From Doryteuthis pealeii (Eukaryota; Mollusca; Cephalopoda; Myopsida; Loliginidae): a stretch of 64,000 nucleotides of DNA. The notes beneath the pieces are model-generated. The model saw nothing but the letters and a program-made list of their open reading frames with translations, was not told the origin of the DNA and ran no database searches. The DNA lies in NCBI GenBank assembly GCA_023376005.1, contig CM042152.1, forward strand, positions 79,451,811 to 79,515,810, written 5' to 3'. The translations under genes were made by a program, and so were the position numbers. This document shows positions 42,940 to 54,429 of the stretch, piece by piece; position 1 is the first letter of the stretch; each line of letters starts with the position of its first letter.

Positions 42940-43195
42940 CCACAATATATATATATATATACACACACAAACTTACATACACACATATACATCCACTCAA
43001 ACTAACATGTGCACACACACACAACCTCACAAACTTACATCCACACATACATATGCACCAAAGCAAACTTAGATGTGCACACATACACACACATTTATAT
43101 ACCAAAACAAACTTACATGCATACACACACACACACACACATGTATATATATATATACCTGCACAAAAATAAATACATATATATACACCCCTGCA
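42940..43195. repeat. (CA)n/(TA)n-rich tract
   Basis: TA runs at 42945-42960 and 43145-43157 with about 180 bp of CA-rich, ACTTACATxCACACA-type repeats between. Confidence 0.85.
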
Positions 43196-43382
43196 GAAAA
43201 TATAGCTAGTTTATAATTTAACTTAATTAAATTGTGTATTCAAATAAAATGGCAATAACTTAAGGTACATTTTTTTTTATAATTAATCCGGGAAATATCC
43301 TTAAATTGACCAACTTAACATTTGCCAAAGGAAATATAAATATATTTTGCATGCACACACACACACACACACACACATTATA

Positions 43383-43792
43383 TGAGGGTGAGTCAAAAAG
43401 TAATGCCATTTTGTTTAGGACAGGTATAATTACCAACATAAGTACATGTATCATACATCAATATGGAGCTGGTCCTCTGTGGATCAATCCCTACTTCTCC
43501 AACCCTCTTTCATGTTGCCAAACAGATGATAGTCTGAGGCAAACATTATTTCAGTGATGAGGAATTGAAATCTGTAGTGAAGGAGTGGCTCAAAGAACAG
43601 TCAACAGAATTTTACTGGGCAGGGATACATGCTCTCATTCGAAGGTGGAACATTGCTATTGAGAAAAACTATGTGGAGAAGCAGGGATGTGATCCACAAG
43701 AACCAGCTTCATTTTGATGTATGATACATGTTCCAGTGTTGGTAATTATACCTGTCCTAAACAAAATGACATTACTTTTTGACTCACCCTCA
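43383..43792 (+). pseudogene. mariner element, 410-bp deletion derivative
   Basis: Flanked by TA. The terminal inverted repeats begin TGAGGGTGAGTCAAAAAGTA and stay paired through GTTTAGGACAGGTATAATTA to CATGTATCATACATCAA, about 75 bp per side. The plus strand keeps the transposase C-terminus at 43550-43717: FSDEELKSVVKEWLKEQ, FYWAGIHALIRRW and IEKNYVEK, as in mariner proteins. The N-terminal DNA-binding and catalytic regions are gone. Confidence 0.85.
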
Positions 43793-43799
43793 TATATAT

Positions 43800-44040
43800 A
43801 TATGTTGAAAAAAAAATAAAGGAAAGAAAGTACAGAATGGATAAAATAGGATATTTTAATCAATTTTACTTACACGAAAATGAAATGAAATAATAATTTG
43901 TTATTTAAAAATAATAATAGTTTGACTAATATACACATGGATAAACTCCTGATCGAAACACGTGTAAGTAAAATTGATTAAAATATCTTATTTTATCCAT
44001 TCTATACTTTTTCTTTTTCAACATACGCGGATTCACTTCC
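43800..44040. repeat. fold-back element abutting the mariner copy
   Basis: Arms 43803-43877 and 43959-44026 pair (AGAATGGATAAAATAGGATA against TATCTTATTTTATCCATTCT; TCAATTTTACTTACACG against CGTGTAAGTAAAATTGA). The right end GGATTCACTTCC is shared with the element at 11277-11822. A (CA)n/(TA)n tract follows. Confidence 0.75.
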
Positions 44041-44045
44041 ATTTT

Positions 44046-44046
<1 letters not shown>

Positions 44047-44076
<30 letters not shown>

Positions 44077-44150
44077 CATACATATACACACACACACACA
44101 CACATATATACATACATATACATACACACACACACATACACACAAACCAA
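44047..44150. repeat. (CA)n/(TA)n microsatellite
   Basis: About 100 bp of CA with embedded ATATATACATACATA. Confidence 0.9.
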
Positions 44151-44159
44151 GGTAATTTG

Positions 44160-45055
44160 TTTAAACACATTTTTTAAAATAACAATATATTCGTTAATGA
44201 TTATCATATTGCAAGTTGTTCTCTTTTTTTTTTTTATAAATATCTATTAATTGCAATGCATAATTTTCATTTGTAAAGATTGCCTTCATTTTTGAATGAG
44301 TGTAAATGTGTCAAATGCAAAAGTGATAATGAGGTGAAACTTTATAACAGAAAATTGACTATATGATAATAATGAAACACACAAAATACAAAAGACTTCA
44401 TCATATAAATAACAAATCCAATGAATATTTACAAAACAACAAGTAAAGCATGACAGCAGTGGAGGGAAAATACATTCATTTGAATTCTATTATTTAATTG
44501 AAAAATTAGACTCGTAGATAGGTCACACCCCTAATTTGTGATTGTCAAAGTAGGTATTTGTGGTTGACCCACACATAGGTCGCATTATAATCTGGCTAAT
44601 TACACGCCCTATTCTAACATAGAAAATTTATCAAATATTCACTTTTTGTTTCAAGACTTTGCTTACAAATATTAGATCTATAACACTTTTCCATAGACTA
44701 TGATGTATAATGCAAACATATAGAAATAAGGGTTGCATTTCTTAGTTCTATAATCGTAAATGAGCCTGGGTAAAAAAAACAGTCAACTCAATAATCAAAA
44801 AAAAAAATTAACTATTCAGTTACAAACAGTATAGAAGACTTTAGAAAAAAATGTTTAATCGTTGACCGTTGGAACCTAATGATGAATAAAAGTTAAAGTA
44901 TTATTGTTTTAAATCTCAAATGGATAAGTTGCACAACTGATTTTCAAGGAATTTTTGGGTAAAAAAAGTGCAACCAATCTACAAGTATATACGGTAAGTA
45001 AACAAATTATCTATAAATGTCCAAGAGTGACAAGAATTTCTAATTATCTTACAAA
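44160..45055. other. intron sequence, nothing recognised
   Basis: AT-rich, no repeat match within the window. Confidence 0.4.

Positions 45056-45058
<3 letters not shown>

Positions 45059-45092
<34 letters not shown>
45059..45092. repeat. (TA)n microsatellite
   Basis: Pure TA. Confidence 0.95.
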
Positions 45093-45094
<2 letters not shown>

Positions 45095-45289
45095 AGGGTA
45101 GGCTGAAAAGTTAATGTGATGATGTCATAATCTGAACGTCTTGCTGTCCTGGGCATGGATACATTGAAGTTCCGATGTCTGGCAACTGACTTGGTAAACA
45201 CACACAAAATTATCAACCCTGAGCCTCTCTTTGATTTCTATGTGTCTAACACATGTGGGTATGCCTACAAAGTCAGAAAACAGCACAAC

Positions 45290-45447
45290 TCCCATGACTT
45301 TCAGAAACATTTTTTCATGCTCAGAATTGCTGTAGCATAGAATAATCTACCTGCATCAGTTGTTAGCTGCCAAACACAGCATCCTTCAAAACCTCCAATG
45401 CTTCCTGAAAGTTGCTAACTCTATATCTGACATCCCTCCTCACACAC

Positions 45448-45490
<43 letters not shown>
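45290..45490 (+). mobile_element. LINE 3' end fragment ending in (TA)n
   Basis: AACATTTTTTCATGCTCAGA, GCATCAGTTGTTAGCTGCC and CATCCTTCAAAACCTCC are diverged versions of the coding remnant at 41978. It ends at ACATATATAT (TA 45456-45488). Confidence 0.6.
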
Positions 45491-45491
<1 letters not shown>

Positions 45492-45494
45492 GAA

Positions 45495-46430
45495 AAAAAT
45501 AAAGAAGATTTAGGTTGAAGCATTATCGACTACTTCAGGGAACCTAGAGGAATTATCTTTTATTTCCTATCATCAGATGCAAAATGAATATTCCTTTATT
45601 ATTCTTAAGTCGGTTGAAAACGGATTTTATATTTTTTTTTGTATTCTTTTTTTTATGTGCAGATCCTTCTGGCCCCTCCTAAAGGTAATTTAACAGCCAG
45701 GCATAAATTAAATTCTTAACCAACTGATCGTCCGTTGTCTGTTAAGGTTGAGGGTTCACTGTTAATCTATTCAAATTTCTAACCAGACAACTCCTTTCTG
45801 TGCTTGAATTTTTTTTTTAATTAATTATTTTAATAAAATTTTAATTTAAATCTGTTTGGTGGATAACCAGTCTAGGAGAAATATGACCAAATTAAAAACT
45901 AGAATTGGTGTCCCTAATGCACTCTAACATTGATTTAAACACCATTCCAACAATTTCTATGACTACATTGCAGCCAAGCTCCCTTAGCATAACAGCAATC
46001 GCCATAAGAAATGAATCGGTAACCAGAGTTCAAATCCTGGATGGATTAATAATGTCTGGATGTTTTTGATTCTTCTTCTGATTTCCAATTCCTCCAAATG
46101 CACCAACTACCATAGGTTTTGCTGCTACCCTTATGTTCACTGATAAATTACTTTTAACATTAAATATGCATACCTTAATAATTGTATTAAACTTCTAAAG
46201 TCATACAATGCCATTAAAAAGTAATTATTTCCAAGGGGAGACAATCTATTCTTTTGTCAAAAAAAAAAGGAAAATTAACTTTTTGCCTTAATTTTTCCAT
46301 AAAAATATTTTGATGGATATAAAAATAAACGTTTTAGGGGGGAAGAAAGAAAAAAAACGATCATAACTCAATATTATTTAAAGCACCCACAAAAAAAATT
46401 CTAAAAAAGAAAAAATTGGTAAATAGCAGA
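45495..46430. other. intron sequence with SINE scraps
   Basis: GGATAACCAGTCTAGGAG (45862) and AACCAGAGTTCAAATCCTGGA (46021) resemble the second tRNA-like SINE family, broken into pieces. Confidence 0.4.
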
Positions 46431-46432
46431 TT

Positions 46433-46919
46433 AGTGTGTCCTGACTTTCTGCCCTAAAAAAAAACGCTAAGCGGTGCCTGCTCAAAATGTGAACCATGCT
46501 AGTTATGAACTCCTTAGCTGTTTGAAGACATTTTTCCCAAAAAGTTAAGAGAGTTGTTTTGAATTAAAATAAAATGAAAATACAACAAAAAAAATTAGGG
46601 GGAGGTTAAAATATTTACATTTACTTGCCGATAAAAAAAACCTAGGTGGCTATAAAATATCGCTTTCTTATCGCATTAACTTGTTGATTTTAATGCCTTC
46701 AAACCACTAAAAAAAAGTTATTTGTCGATAAAAACACCTTCAAACTGCTAAAAAAATATCTTAAAGAGGGGGGTTAAATATTTACATTACTTGTCAAGAA
46801 AAGACTTGGGGGTTTGGGTAAAATATCACTTTCATATTTCATTTTCATGAAAAACGCCTTCACATTTTGAGCAGGCACCACTTAGCATTTTTTAGGGTAG
46901 GATGCCAGGACGCACAAAT
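46433..46919. mobile_element. non-autonomous TIR element, about 487 bp
   Basis: Ends pair over about 60 bp: GTGTGTCCTGACTTTCTGCC, then CGCTAAGCGGTGCCTGCTC and AAAATGTGAA on the left. The right end is the inverted set with GAGCAGGCACCACTTAGC and GCCAGGACGCAC. The interior has tandem blocks (AAACACCTTCAAACTGCTAA; AATATTTACATT repeated). No coding frame. Confidence 0.75.
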
Positions 46920-46924
46920 GTGAT

Positions 46925-48170
46925 ATGCACCAAAAAATTTACCAAAAAGATTATTAAAGTAAATGTATGAGAGAGAGTAGAGACCATAATCACACAACAC
47001 AATATCAACACGATTTATTTTCTAGCAAAAAGAAAGATGCACAACCAACAAACAAACACAAGGAAAATAGGAAAGACAAACATGCTAACTTATTTAGATA
47101 ATTGAATAACCAAAAGCAGAAGATATTGGGGGGGGGGAGAAGAGTAGAAGAAGATATGACATTAAAAACAAAAAAACTTATTTAAAGTACATAAACAACA
47201 ATTTGGGGAGAAGTGGGAGGAGAAAAGCAAACCAATAGTTCTTCCTTCTTTTTTATTCTAAATGAATAACTTAATGTTCGAGTCAGTTTTAGAAACTATT
47301 AAAAAAAAATAAAAATACGGACTTTGATTATTTCAAAATGTGTTGAGTGATATTTTAGTATCACTAAAAATTAACAAATTGAAAAAATAACTTTATTCAA
47401 CTAAATTAACTTAATGAGATTGTCAGAGATTAAACTAATAGTTTCAGTTTAAGTAAATTTTTTAAATTTTCTAATTAGCTCACTGCCAAGTTGATTAAAT
47501 CAATATTTTGTTTTATAGATTTTTTTTAGAAGTTTTATAGATTTTTTTTAAATAATCAAATTTCTTTTATGATAATCTAAATTATCTATATTAGAGCTTC
47601 CCAAACTGATATGGCATATTGGCAGGATATTTTTTTCAAATTGCCACAGACTGTCAATACATATTAAATTATAATAGAATACAAGTGTATCAAAAAAGTC
47701 CTTCTTTCTTCCACTATTTCAACTTATTTGCACCAGTATGATTGAATTAGTTGACCATGTTTCCCCTTAAACAATACAAACATTGGAATACTGGAAACTT
47801 GCTATGTACTAATTGACGATGGTACATGTACCACCATTTTGGATAATGCTGATCTAAATGACCAACCCAATATAGGAAAAGTTGGAAAAAAAAAATGCCT
47901 TAAATTTGACCAAAAACAAAGTGTTCCTAATTCAAGCAAAACATTTTACATTTTGATTTCATTATTTTAAAATCAAAATATCTTTTTCAAAGATATCTTG
48001 GAGAGGGGATAAAAAATAGGAAACTTATAACAAAATTGATATTTTGTTTATGAATTAATTTTAGTACTTCATTTGAATTCAAAAATCCTTATTGAACTGC
48101 TTCAGACTTCAACAAAATTCTAATAGATACAGTTAAAGAATTTTAAACAGATTTTCTTTATTTCTCTGAA
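46925..48170. other. intron sequence, nothing recognised
   Basis: AT-rich with a G run at 47130-47137. No gene. Confidence 0.4.
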
Positions 48171-48174
48171 TTTT

Positions 48175-48395
48175 TGAGATGAGACTTGATAATTTCAGTC
48201 CATTGTTCTCATCTTTATTGTTATCTACATGTTTCCCGATTTCAACAAGAAGATTTCCGAGTCCAAGAAGGTTCCCAAGTTCGACAAGGATCACCTGAAG
48301 AAGGCTGGAAAGCATATCGGCCTAAATGTTGTGTATATAACAATAAAGATGAGGACAATAGTCCGAATAATCCAAATAATCCAAACTTTCTTCAT
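48175..48395. repeat. palindromic GAAGAAGGCC repeat
   Basis: GTTCTCATCTTTATTGTTAT (48208) pairs with ATAACAATAAAGATGAGGAC (48337). Between them are ACCTGAAGAAGGCTGG and CGGCCTAAATGTTGTG, in which GAAA has become TAAA. Confidence 0.7.
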
Positions 48396-48399
48396 CCAA

Positions 48400-49535
48400 A
48401 ATGATTTGGAGTGAAATTTTGATTCTTTCTTGTAAATGTTTAACAGTGTGAAACTGAAAGTTTCATAACAGAATAAACACATCTGTAGATATTTTATTTG
48501 GAACAAAGAAAGAAAAAAAGACTAAGAAAGAAAATAATCGTAAGGGAGATAAATTGGAATTACTTATAATAATTAAAAGAGTTGAAGAATTAGGGCATAG
48601 GAGAGAGTTTGAATCATTCATTCCTGCTGCTATTATTATTATTTCACTCTTTGAGCGTTTTTCACACTGGCATCAGCTGGGGGTCGTTCACTAGAGACTG
48701 AATGACAACAAGTATCTTCTGAGAATTCTAATTGATCTTAATGATTTTTGGATGCTCTTAATTCTTCCTCTGAGTTCTATTATTAATCTAATGAACACCA
48801 ATTTTTCTCAATAACATAACCAATTCATTTTTGAAGAATGTGAAGATTTAATCCAACAAAAATTAATAGGAAAATCAGAAAAAAATCACTCATAAAAAAA
48901 AAATTTTAAAAAACAAAAAAAATTACACAAATATTACCAACTTTTTAAATAGATATTTTGATAAAAAAATAAAAAAGCCCAATTGACACAGAAATATGTC
49001 AATCTCTTAAATTTTGTCGGCTCAAAATTGGGATTAAAATTTGCCAGAGTTTCACAACACAAATTACAAAATCTAAAAGTTGTTCTCAAAATGTGCTCAC
49101 TGAATTCTTCTTCAATATTCTTTACAAATTTGAAAAATTCTCATATAATCAATACAAAATACTAAAATGTAATAAACACTAAAATAAAAGAATTCTGTAC
49201 ATTGGTTACTTTAACCCATTCACTCCCACTGGTACACCTGTGTCCCAGTCAAATTTCATTTCAACCCTTAAAACATTGTAGTCAAAGGATAATTTTGCAA
49301 ATCCAAAAATGTTTCTGGTTTTTTTTTTGTTTTTTTTAATTGGGTGTGAAAGGGTTAAAGTTGAACTTATCTGTAAAAGGCTAAAAACACAGATTTTTTT
49401 TTTTTTGTTTTAAATAAATTATTGCTAAAGAATTTCAATCTTACTTTGGTAGTAAAAGGGTTCAGCAAGAGAACTCAAATCCATTAATATCTCAACCAGT
49501 AAAAACTCAAATCTGTTAATATCTCAAACCTATTA
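48400..49535. other. intron sequence, nothing recognised
   Basis: AT-rich. TTATTTCACTCTTTGAGCG and TTTTTCACACTGGCATCAG near 48640 also occur in diverged form at 620-655. An A/T-rich short frame at 48983-49165 has no domain. Confidence 0.4.
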
Positions 49536-49539
49536 ATAA

Positions 49540-49610
49540 TAGAGATGCAGTCTCTATTTGTCTGTAACCGAAACTACGTCACAATACCAAAAATCGTCAA
49601 TACATAAAAT
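49540..49610 (+). repeat. dispersed repeat family B fragment
   Basis: AATAGAGATGCAGTCTCTAT, TTGTCTGTAACCGAAACTAC and AATCGTCAATACATAAAATA. Confidence 0.6.
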
Positions 49611-50051
49611 AAAGAAAACCCATGAAATCAATTAAAAAAAACAAAAAAACTTTAACTCCTTTTTGTTCTTTTTCAACAATAAGACAATCCAATACTGAAA
49701 TAGAATATACAAAAAAAAAAAAAAAAAAAGACAGTAGATTCCACTGATAAAACTTAAAACTCACTGAAATAAATATTGACAATTTGTGGAAATAGATAAA
49801 AACTAAATATTCAGGGAAGGGACTGCATCATGCAAAAAAGTCTTCTACTCTCTAAATAGCAATGACAGTTTTTTTAATGGAATAAGAATCTAATCTAAAG
49901 AGAGAGAGAGAAAAAAAAAAGTCTGCCAATACAAGCAGGAAATAAATTGTATACATATACAAAGTGCAAGACAAACAATCATTTATTAAATACCATTAAA
50001 AAAGGCTCCCTAAAAATACAACAGATTAGTATACAACCTAGAGGAAAAAGT

Positions 50052-50560
50052 TATGGTTAAATAAGAATTATATGATGTAATGTAGGATTAAATTAAATAG
50101 ATAAATAAAATGATAAAAAAGAATTATATAATGTAATGTATTAAAAATAATAAATAAAAGGTTAAATAAGAATTATATAATGTAATGTATTATAAAATAA
50201 ATAAATAAATTAAATAAAATATATAATGTAATGTATTATAAATAAATAAATAAAGGGTTAAATAAGAATTATATAATGTAATGTTATAAAATAATAAATA
50301 AATTAATGATTAAAAAAGAATTATATAATGTAATGTATTATAAATAAATAAAAGTAATGTTTAAATAAGAATTATATGATGTAATGTATAATAAAATAAA
50401 TAGATAAATGAAATTAATGATTAAAAAGAATTATATAATGTATTATAAAATAAATAAAGATAATGTTTAAATAAAAATTATATGATGTAATGTATAATAA
50501 AAATAAATGAATAAAGGTAAGTTAAATAAGTATATGATGTAATGTATTTTTGAAAAAAGT
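50052..50560. repeat. AT-only minisatellite, about 11 units of 46-59 bp
   Basis: Each unit contains AATTATATAATGTAATGTA or its GATG variant plus ATAAATAAAT and GTTTAAATAAGA. Anchor spacings measured by eye are 56, 49, 46, 50, 52, 51, 59, 47 and 52 nt. Confidence 0.85.
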
Positions 50561-50599
50561 CATGTTTAAAAAATAATTAATGTAATTAATTAAAGTAAT

Positions 50600-52090
50600 G
50601 TATAATAAAAATAAACTAAAAAGTGTAGTATTTTAAATTTTAAAAGAACTTTGTTTTTATGATCAACAGAGAAATAGTTTGTCATGAATGTCTCAGTTGT
50701 GATAAAGAAAGAATCTATTCTTAATATTATCTTTAATTGAATTTATCAGAATCATATTTATTATTTTTAAATAAATATAAGAAATCACTCAAAACAAATG
50801 CACCATATTCTACATATTTTGTTTTTAGGCAAACATTGCTTTTTTTTTTTCCTTCTTCTATAGACATCAGATCCATATGCTTAAACCTTATCAAATAAAT
50901 GAATTAAAGGAAAATTATATATATCGGTGTAGATTCTGGGTTAGGGCTTTTCTCAGCCAAAAGAGCTATTCTCTCAAATTATTTCAAAATAAGAAAAAAA
51001 TTCTCTTAGATCAAGTTATTTGTTCTTAACTTTGTTTGGACTCAACATCCTGATTCAAACCATCATAATTGATTATTTTAACTCACTAACTTTTAGAGCT
51101 TTGTTTTATTTTTATACTATAAAAATGTTGATTAAGACAAATTTGAGGTTTATAATAATGTTACAAAAAAAAAAAAATAATAATAATAATAATAATAATA
51201 TGGCTAGTTATTTCAGGCTGATGAAAAACATTTTGAAATAAAAATAAAATAAAATCCATGACACAGACGATCACTGTCCGGATGATTCCGACAATAAGCC
51301 ACTCTGCCAACTTTACTTATATATAGTCTTGGTGTCTAAGTTATCTCCCTTTAATCTCAGGAAGTAAATTTCTTTAAACAAAAATACTGAGTAAAGAAAA
51401 AAAAACATTTCATGATTTCTATATTGGAATATTCTTAAATTATAAAACAAAATTGTAATCCTCCCAAATGAAACATTAAATTGATCAGGTAAAGAGTTAA
51501 TCATTAAATTTGAATTCTAGAAATTCCCAGAATTCCATTAATAATTCCATTAATATTCCATTTTATTCACAACATGATCTGAATGTTAACTAACATTCAC
51601 TTATGAACATTTTATAAGATGAAAATGAGAAAACAAAAAATGTTATGAAAATATCTGACCATCTCCTCTTACACCACTCTCCCCCCACCCCAAAGACAAT
51701 ACAAGATTTTCCTGCTAAAATGCATCACATATCACAAACGGTTGATGTGTCAGCTATAAAGCAATGGTTAGCAAGCAGATCTCACAGGATATTGCAAGTG
51801 AGTTCAATCCTCACAAAATAATTCACCATTGTGGATATAATCAGATTAAGCCAGGCATTGTAAATACTTTTATATAGAAACAAGATGTTAAAATCAAATC
51901 AGTTATCAAAAACATTTTTATTTTAAAGAGAGAGAGAAATGACAATTGGAAACCAGTGATTCCCAAAATGAATTTGTTATATGAAGCACATTAACTCTTT
52001 ACTTCATTAAAATATGAAAATACAAAGTGAGGAGCACAAAAACATTCCTTGATTTCAAGTAGACATCACATCAAAACTTATTGGAATATC
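50600..52090. other. intron sequence; small SINE 3' scrap
   Basis: A plus-strand SINE 3' end at about 51268-51322 (GATTCCGACAATAAGCCACT, CTGCCAACTTTACTT). (AAT)n at 51176-51199. A tRNA-like scrap near 51760-51820 (AGCAATGGTTAGCAAGCAG, GTGAGTTCAATCC). No gene. Confidence 0.5.
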
Positions 52091-52094
52091 TATT

Positions 52095-52630
52095 CATAAT
52101 AGAGATTTGGTCTATTTGTCTGTAACCGAAACTATGTCACTGCTTACATCACAGTCATTTCAGGAATTAAGTAAGTTTATCAAAGAGTATTTAATTTATA
52201 GTCAGTATCATTACTACATAAAAATATTAAAATTCTATGAAAAATCAATTAAGTCAAATTTTTACGAAAATTTTGATACTTATTCACCTTTAGATGAATT
52301 TATATTTAGAATAGTTTTTTCCTAAAATATATATGGGGAAACTCTTCCCCTTATTTGATTTTATGAAAGCCAAACAAAATATATTTTACTCATATGATTT
52401 TATCATTTTTTCTCTAAACATAAGGGTCTGAATAATTAAATCAGAAACTTTTTGCTTTTTGCTGTCATAAAACAAAACAAATATCTCAGTAGAGTGGAGG
52501 GAATATGATGCTTTTTAAGTAATTCATTTTTTTTGTTTTTTTTTATATTAAACATTTCATTTCATTTATTTAATTCCCCCCACCTCAGGCAATATATATA
52601 TTTTTTTTTTATTTTTTTTTTACAAGTGTT
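52095..52630 (+). repeat. dispersed repeat family B, long copy
   Basis: The 5' part is nearly identical to 11060-11190 (CTGTAACCGAAACTATGTCA, TCATTTCAGGAATTAAGTAA). The 3' part has GCTGTCATAAAACAAAACAAA, CCCCCCACCTCAGGCAATAT and a T-rich end. Confidence 0.7.
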
Positions 52631-52639
52631 TATAAATAA

Positions 52640-53870
52640 GGTGACATCACGTACATTAAGTCAATATACTTCTTTTCTCATCAGCAGAATCTCTATGCAC
52701 ACATCTCACCACTAGAGGGTAGTGAAATCCAAGATGGTGCTCACTCTGTACCTTAATATATAACATATTCAAAGCTAAAAAATGTCAAGTGTTTTTTTTG
52801 TTTTTTTTTTTCAAAATTACATACACCTTTTAGGAGATTGCTGCAATATCAGTTTAAGAACCACTGGAATATGCTTTAAAAAAATAAAAATGTTTCAATC
52901 TGTGTTGACCTTATGCCAAACTAAGTTTAACTAAATGAATAATTAAGTTACCATTAAAGATTTGATATTTAAATTGCATTATTATATCCAAAAACAGTTT
53001 GTTACTCAGAGGAAATACTAATCTATTCATCAGACATTACTAAAACTAATAAAACTATGGTTAGCATTTTAGTAAATTTCTAAGACTTCCTTACATGCAC
53101 AATAAATTTGAGATGAAAAAACCAAAGCAGGGACACAACATTTCATACAGTTATTATGATTAGATAAGTTAGATGTATAAAACATTTCACAAATGTTAAT
53201 TCATCAGTCAAAATGTCTCAATCATTAAAGTCGAATAAAAACGTTGTTGAAACCACCTGAATGATAAAAATTGCAATATCTAAACCGAAATGGACTCAAG
53301 ATCAAAAAAGGGCTTGCTTTAAAATGTCAGAAACAAAGCTACAAGTTTCAAGCTGGATTTTTTTTATTAGATGGTAAATATTGAAACTAATTTTCCTTCT
53401 TTTTTTTTTTGTTATTTCATTTATTTAGATGAGTGTTTTTCAAACTTCTTTTTTTTTTTTTTACTGTGTACCACAGCCAGAACAACAATTTGCAACCCAT
53501 TAAACCTAAGTGTAATCATATGAAATGAATATATCAAAGACAAACACAGTTCATAATTCTATATTTTGTGGCCCATTTATTTCATGACCCATGAAGGTTC
53601 AGGACCAATAGTTTGAAAACCCTTTCACTTAAAGGAGGCATCCATTATTTTTTAATTTTATTTAAAGTTTAACAAATATAAAGGTCATTTAATAAATAGG
53701 GGGAATTTTTTGATTAAAAATTTTTTTTTTAAATTAAAAAAAGATAAAGCAAATACCCTCCCCCCCCCCCCGCAATAATTTTTTCCATAAATGTAAACAC
53801 TGTATGTTTTAGAATTGTTTTATAGTAAGAATTTTTTTTTTTTTTTGAGGTTATTAAAAATAGTGGCAAA
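52640..53870. other. intron sequence, nothing recognised
   Basis: AT-rich with many T runs and a C run at 53759-53771. No gene. Confidence 0.4.
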
Positions 53871-53879
53871 TCTAAGAGT

Positions 53880-54168
53880 GTTCTATAGATTTGAACAGAT
53901 GTCTGTCATTAAATGTTTGGTGTCTGAGAAGTACAAACAATATGAAATTTACATTAGAATATGTACGGAAAAGCATGTTTAAGAAATGTTTACCAATGGG
54001 CTAAACATGGGTTTGCCACAACATGGCTGTGTCAAAAAAATAAAGTCCATATAAAGTGGAAATGCACAAACCCTCAGGTAAAGAAAAAGTTCCAGGCACA
54101 GCAGTCAGTAAAGAAGTTTATGCTGACAGTCTTCTGGGACATGAAAGGACACATTATTATTGATTAGT
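53880..54168 (+). pseudogene. mariner transposase remnant, frameshifted and deleted
   Basis: One frame (from about 53890) reads MSVIKCLVSEKYKQYEIYIR, an HTH-type N-terminus. The next frame (53961-54168) continues MYGKACLRNVYQWAKHGF, then jumps to KKKFQAQQSVKKFMLTVFWD and MKGHIIID. The last block matches the region around the second catalytic aspartate of mariner transposases (FWDxxG). At least one frameshift and an internal deletion are visible. TIRs were not found. Confidence 0.7.
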
Positions 54169-54251
54169 AATTGAAAATATGCAAGTGTAAACAGTGCTTT
54201 CTATTGCCAACTTCTTAAGCAAAATTCAATTTATTTAATGACCCTCTTAAA

Positions 54252-54425
54252 CACATTCCTATAGTAAAACCATTTACAACGCGTTCCTATAGTAAAACCA
54301 TTTCCAACGCGTTCCTATAGTAAATCCATTTCCAACGCGTTCCTATAGTAAATCCATTTCCAACGCGTTCCTATAGTAAAACCATTTCCAACACATTCCT
54401 ATAGTAAAACCATTTTCAAACGTAT
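54252..54425. repeat. 28-bp minisatellite, six units
   Basis: The unit is ACGCGTTCCTATAGTAAA followed by ACCATTTCCA. Outer units have ACACATT in place of ACGCGTT. Unit spacing is exactly 28 bp. Confidence 0.95.
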
Positions 54426-54429
54426 CACG

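Noticed and set aside
43306..43557. 83-residue frame over the left mariner end
   Set aside because: It reads across the terminal inverted repeat and not in the transposase frame.
54252..54425. CRISPR-like array
   Set aside because: The repeats are contiguous 28-bp units without unique spacers, in a eukaryotic intron.
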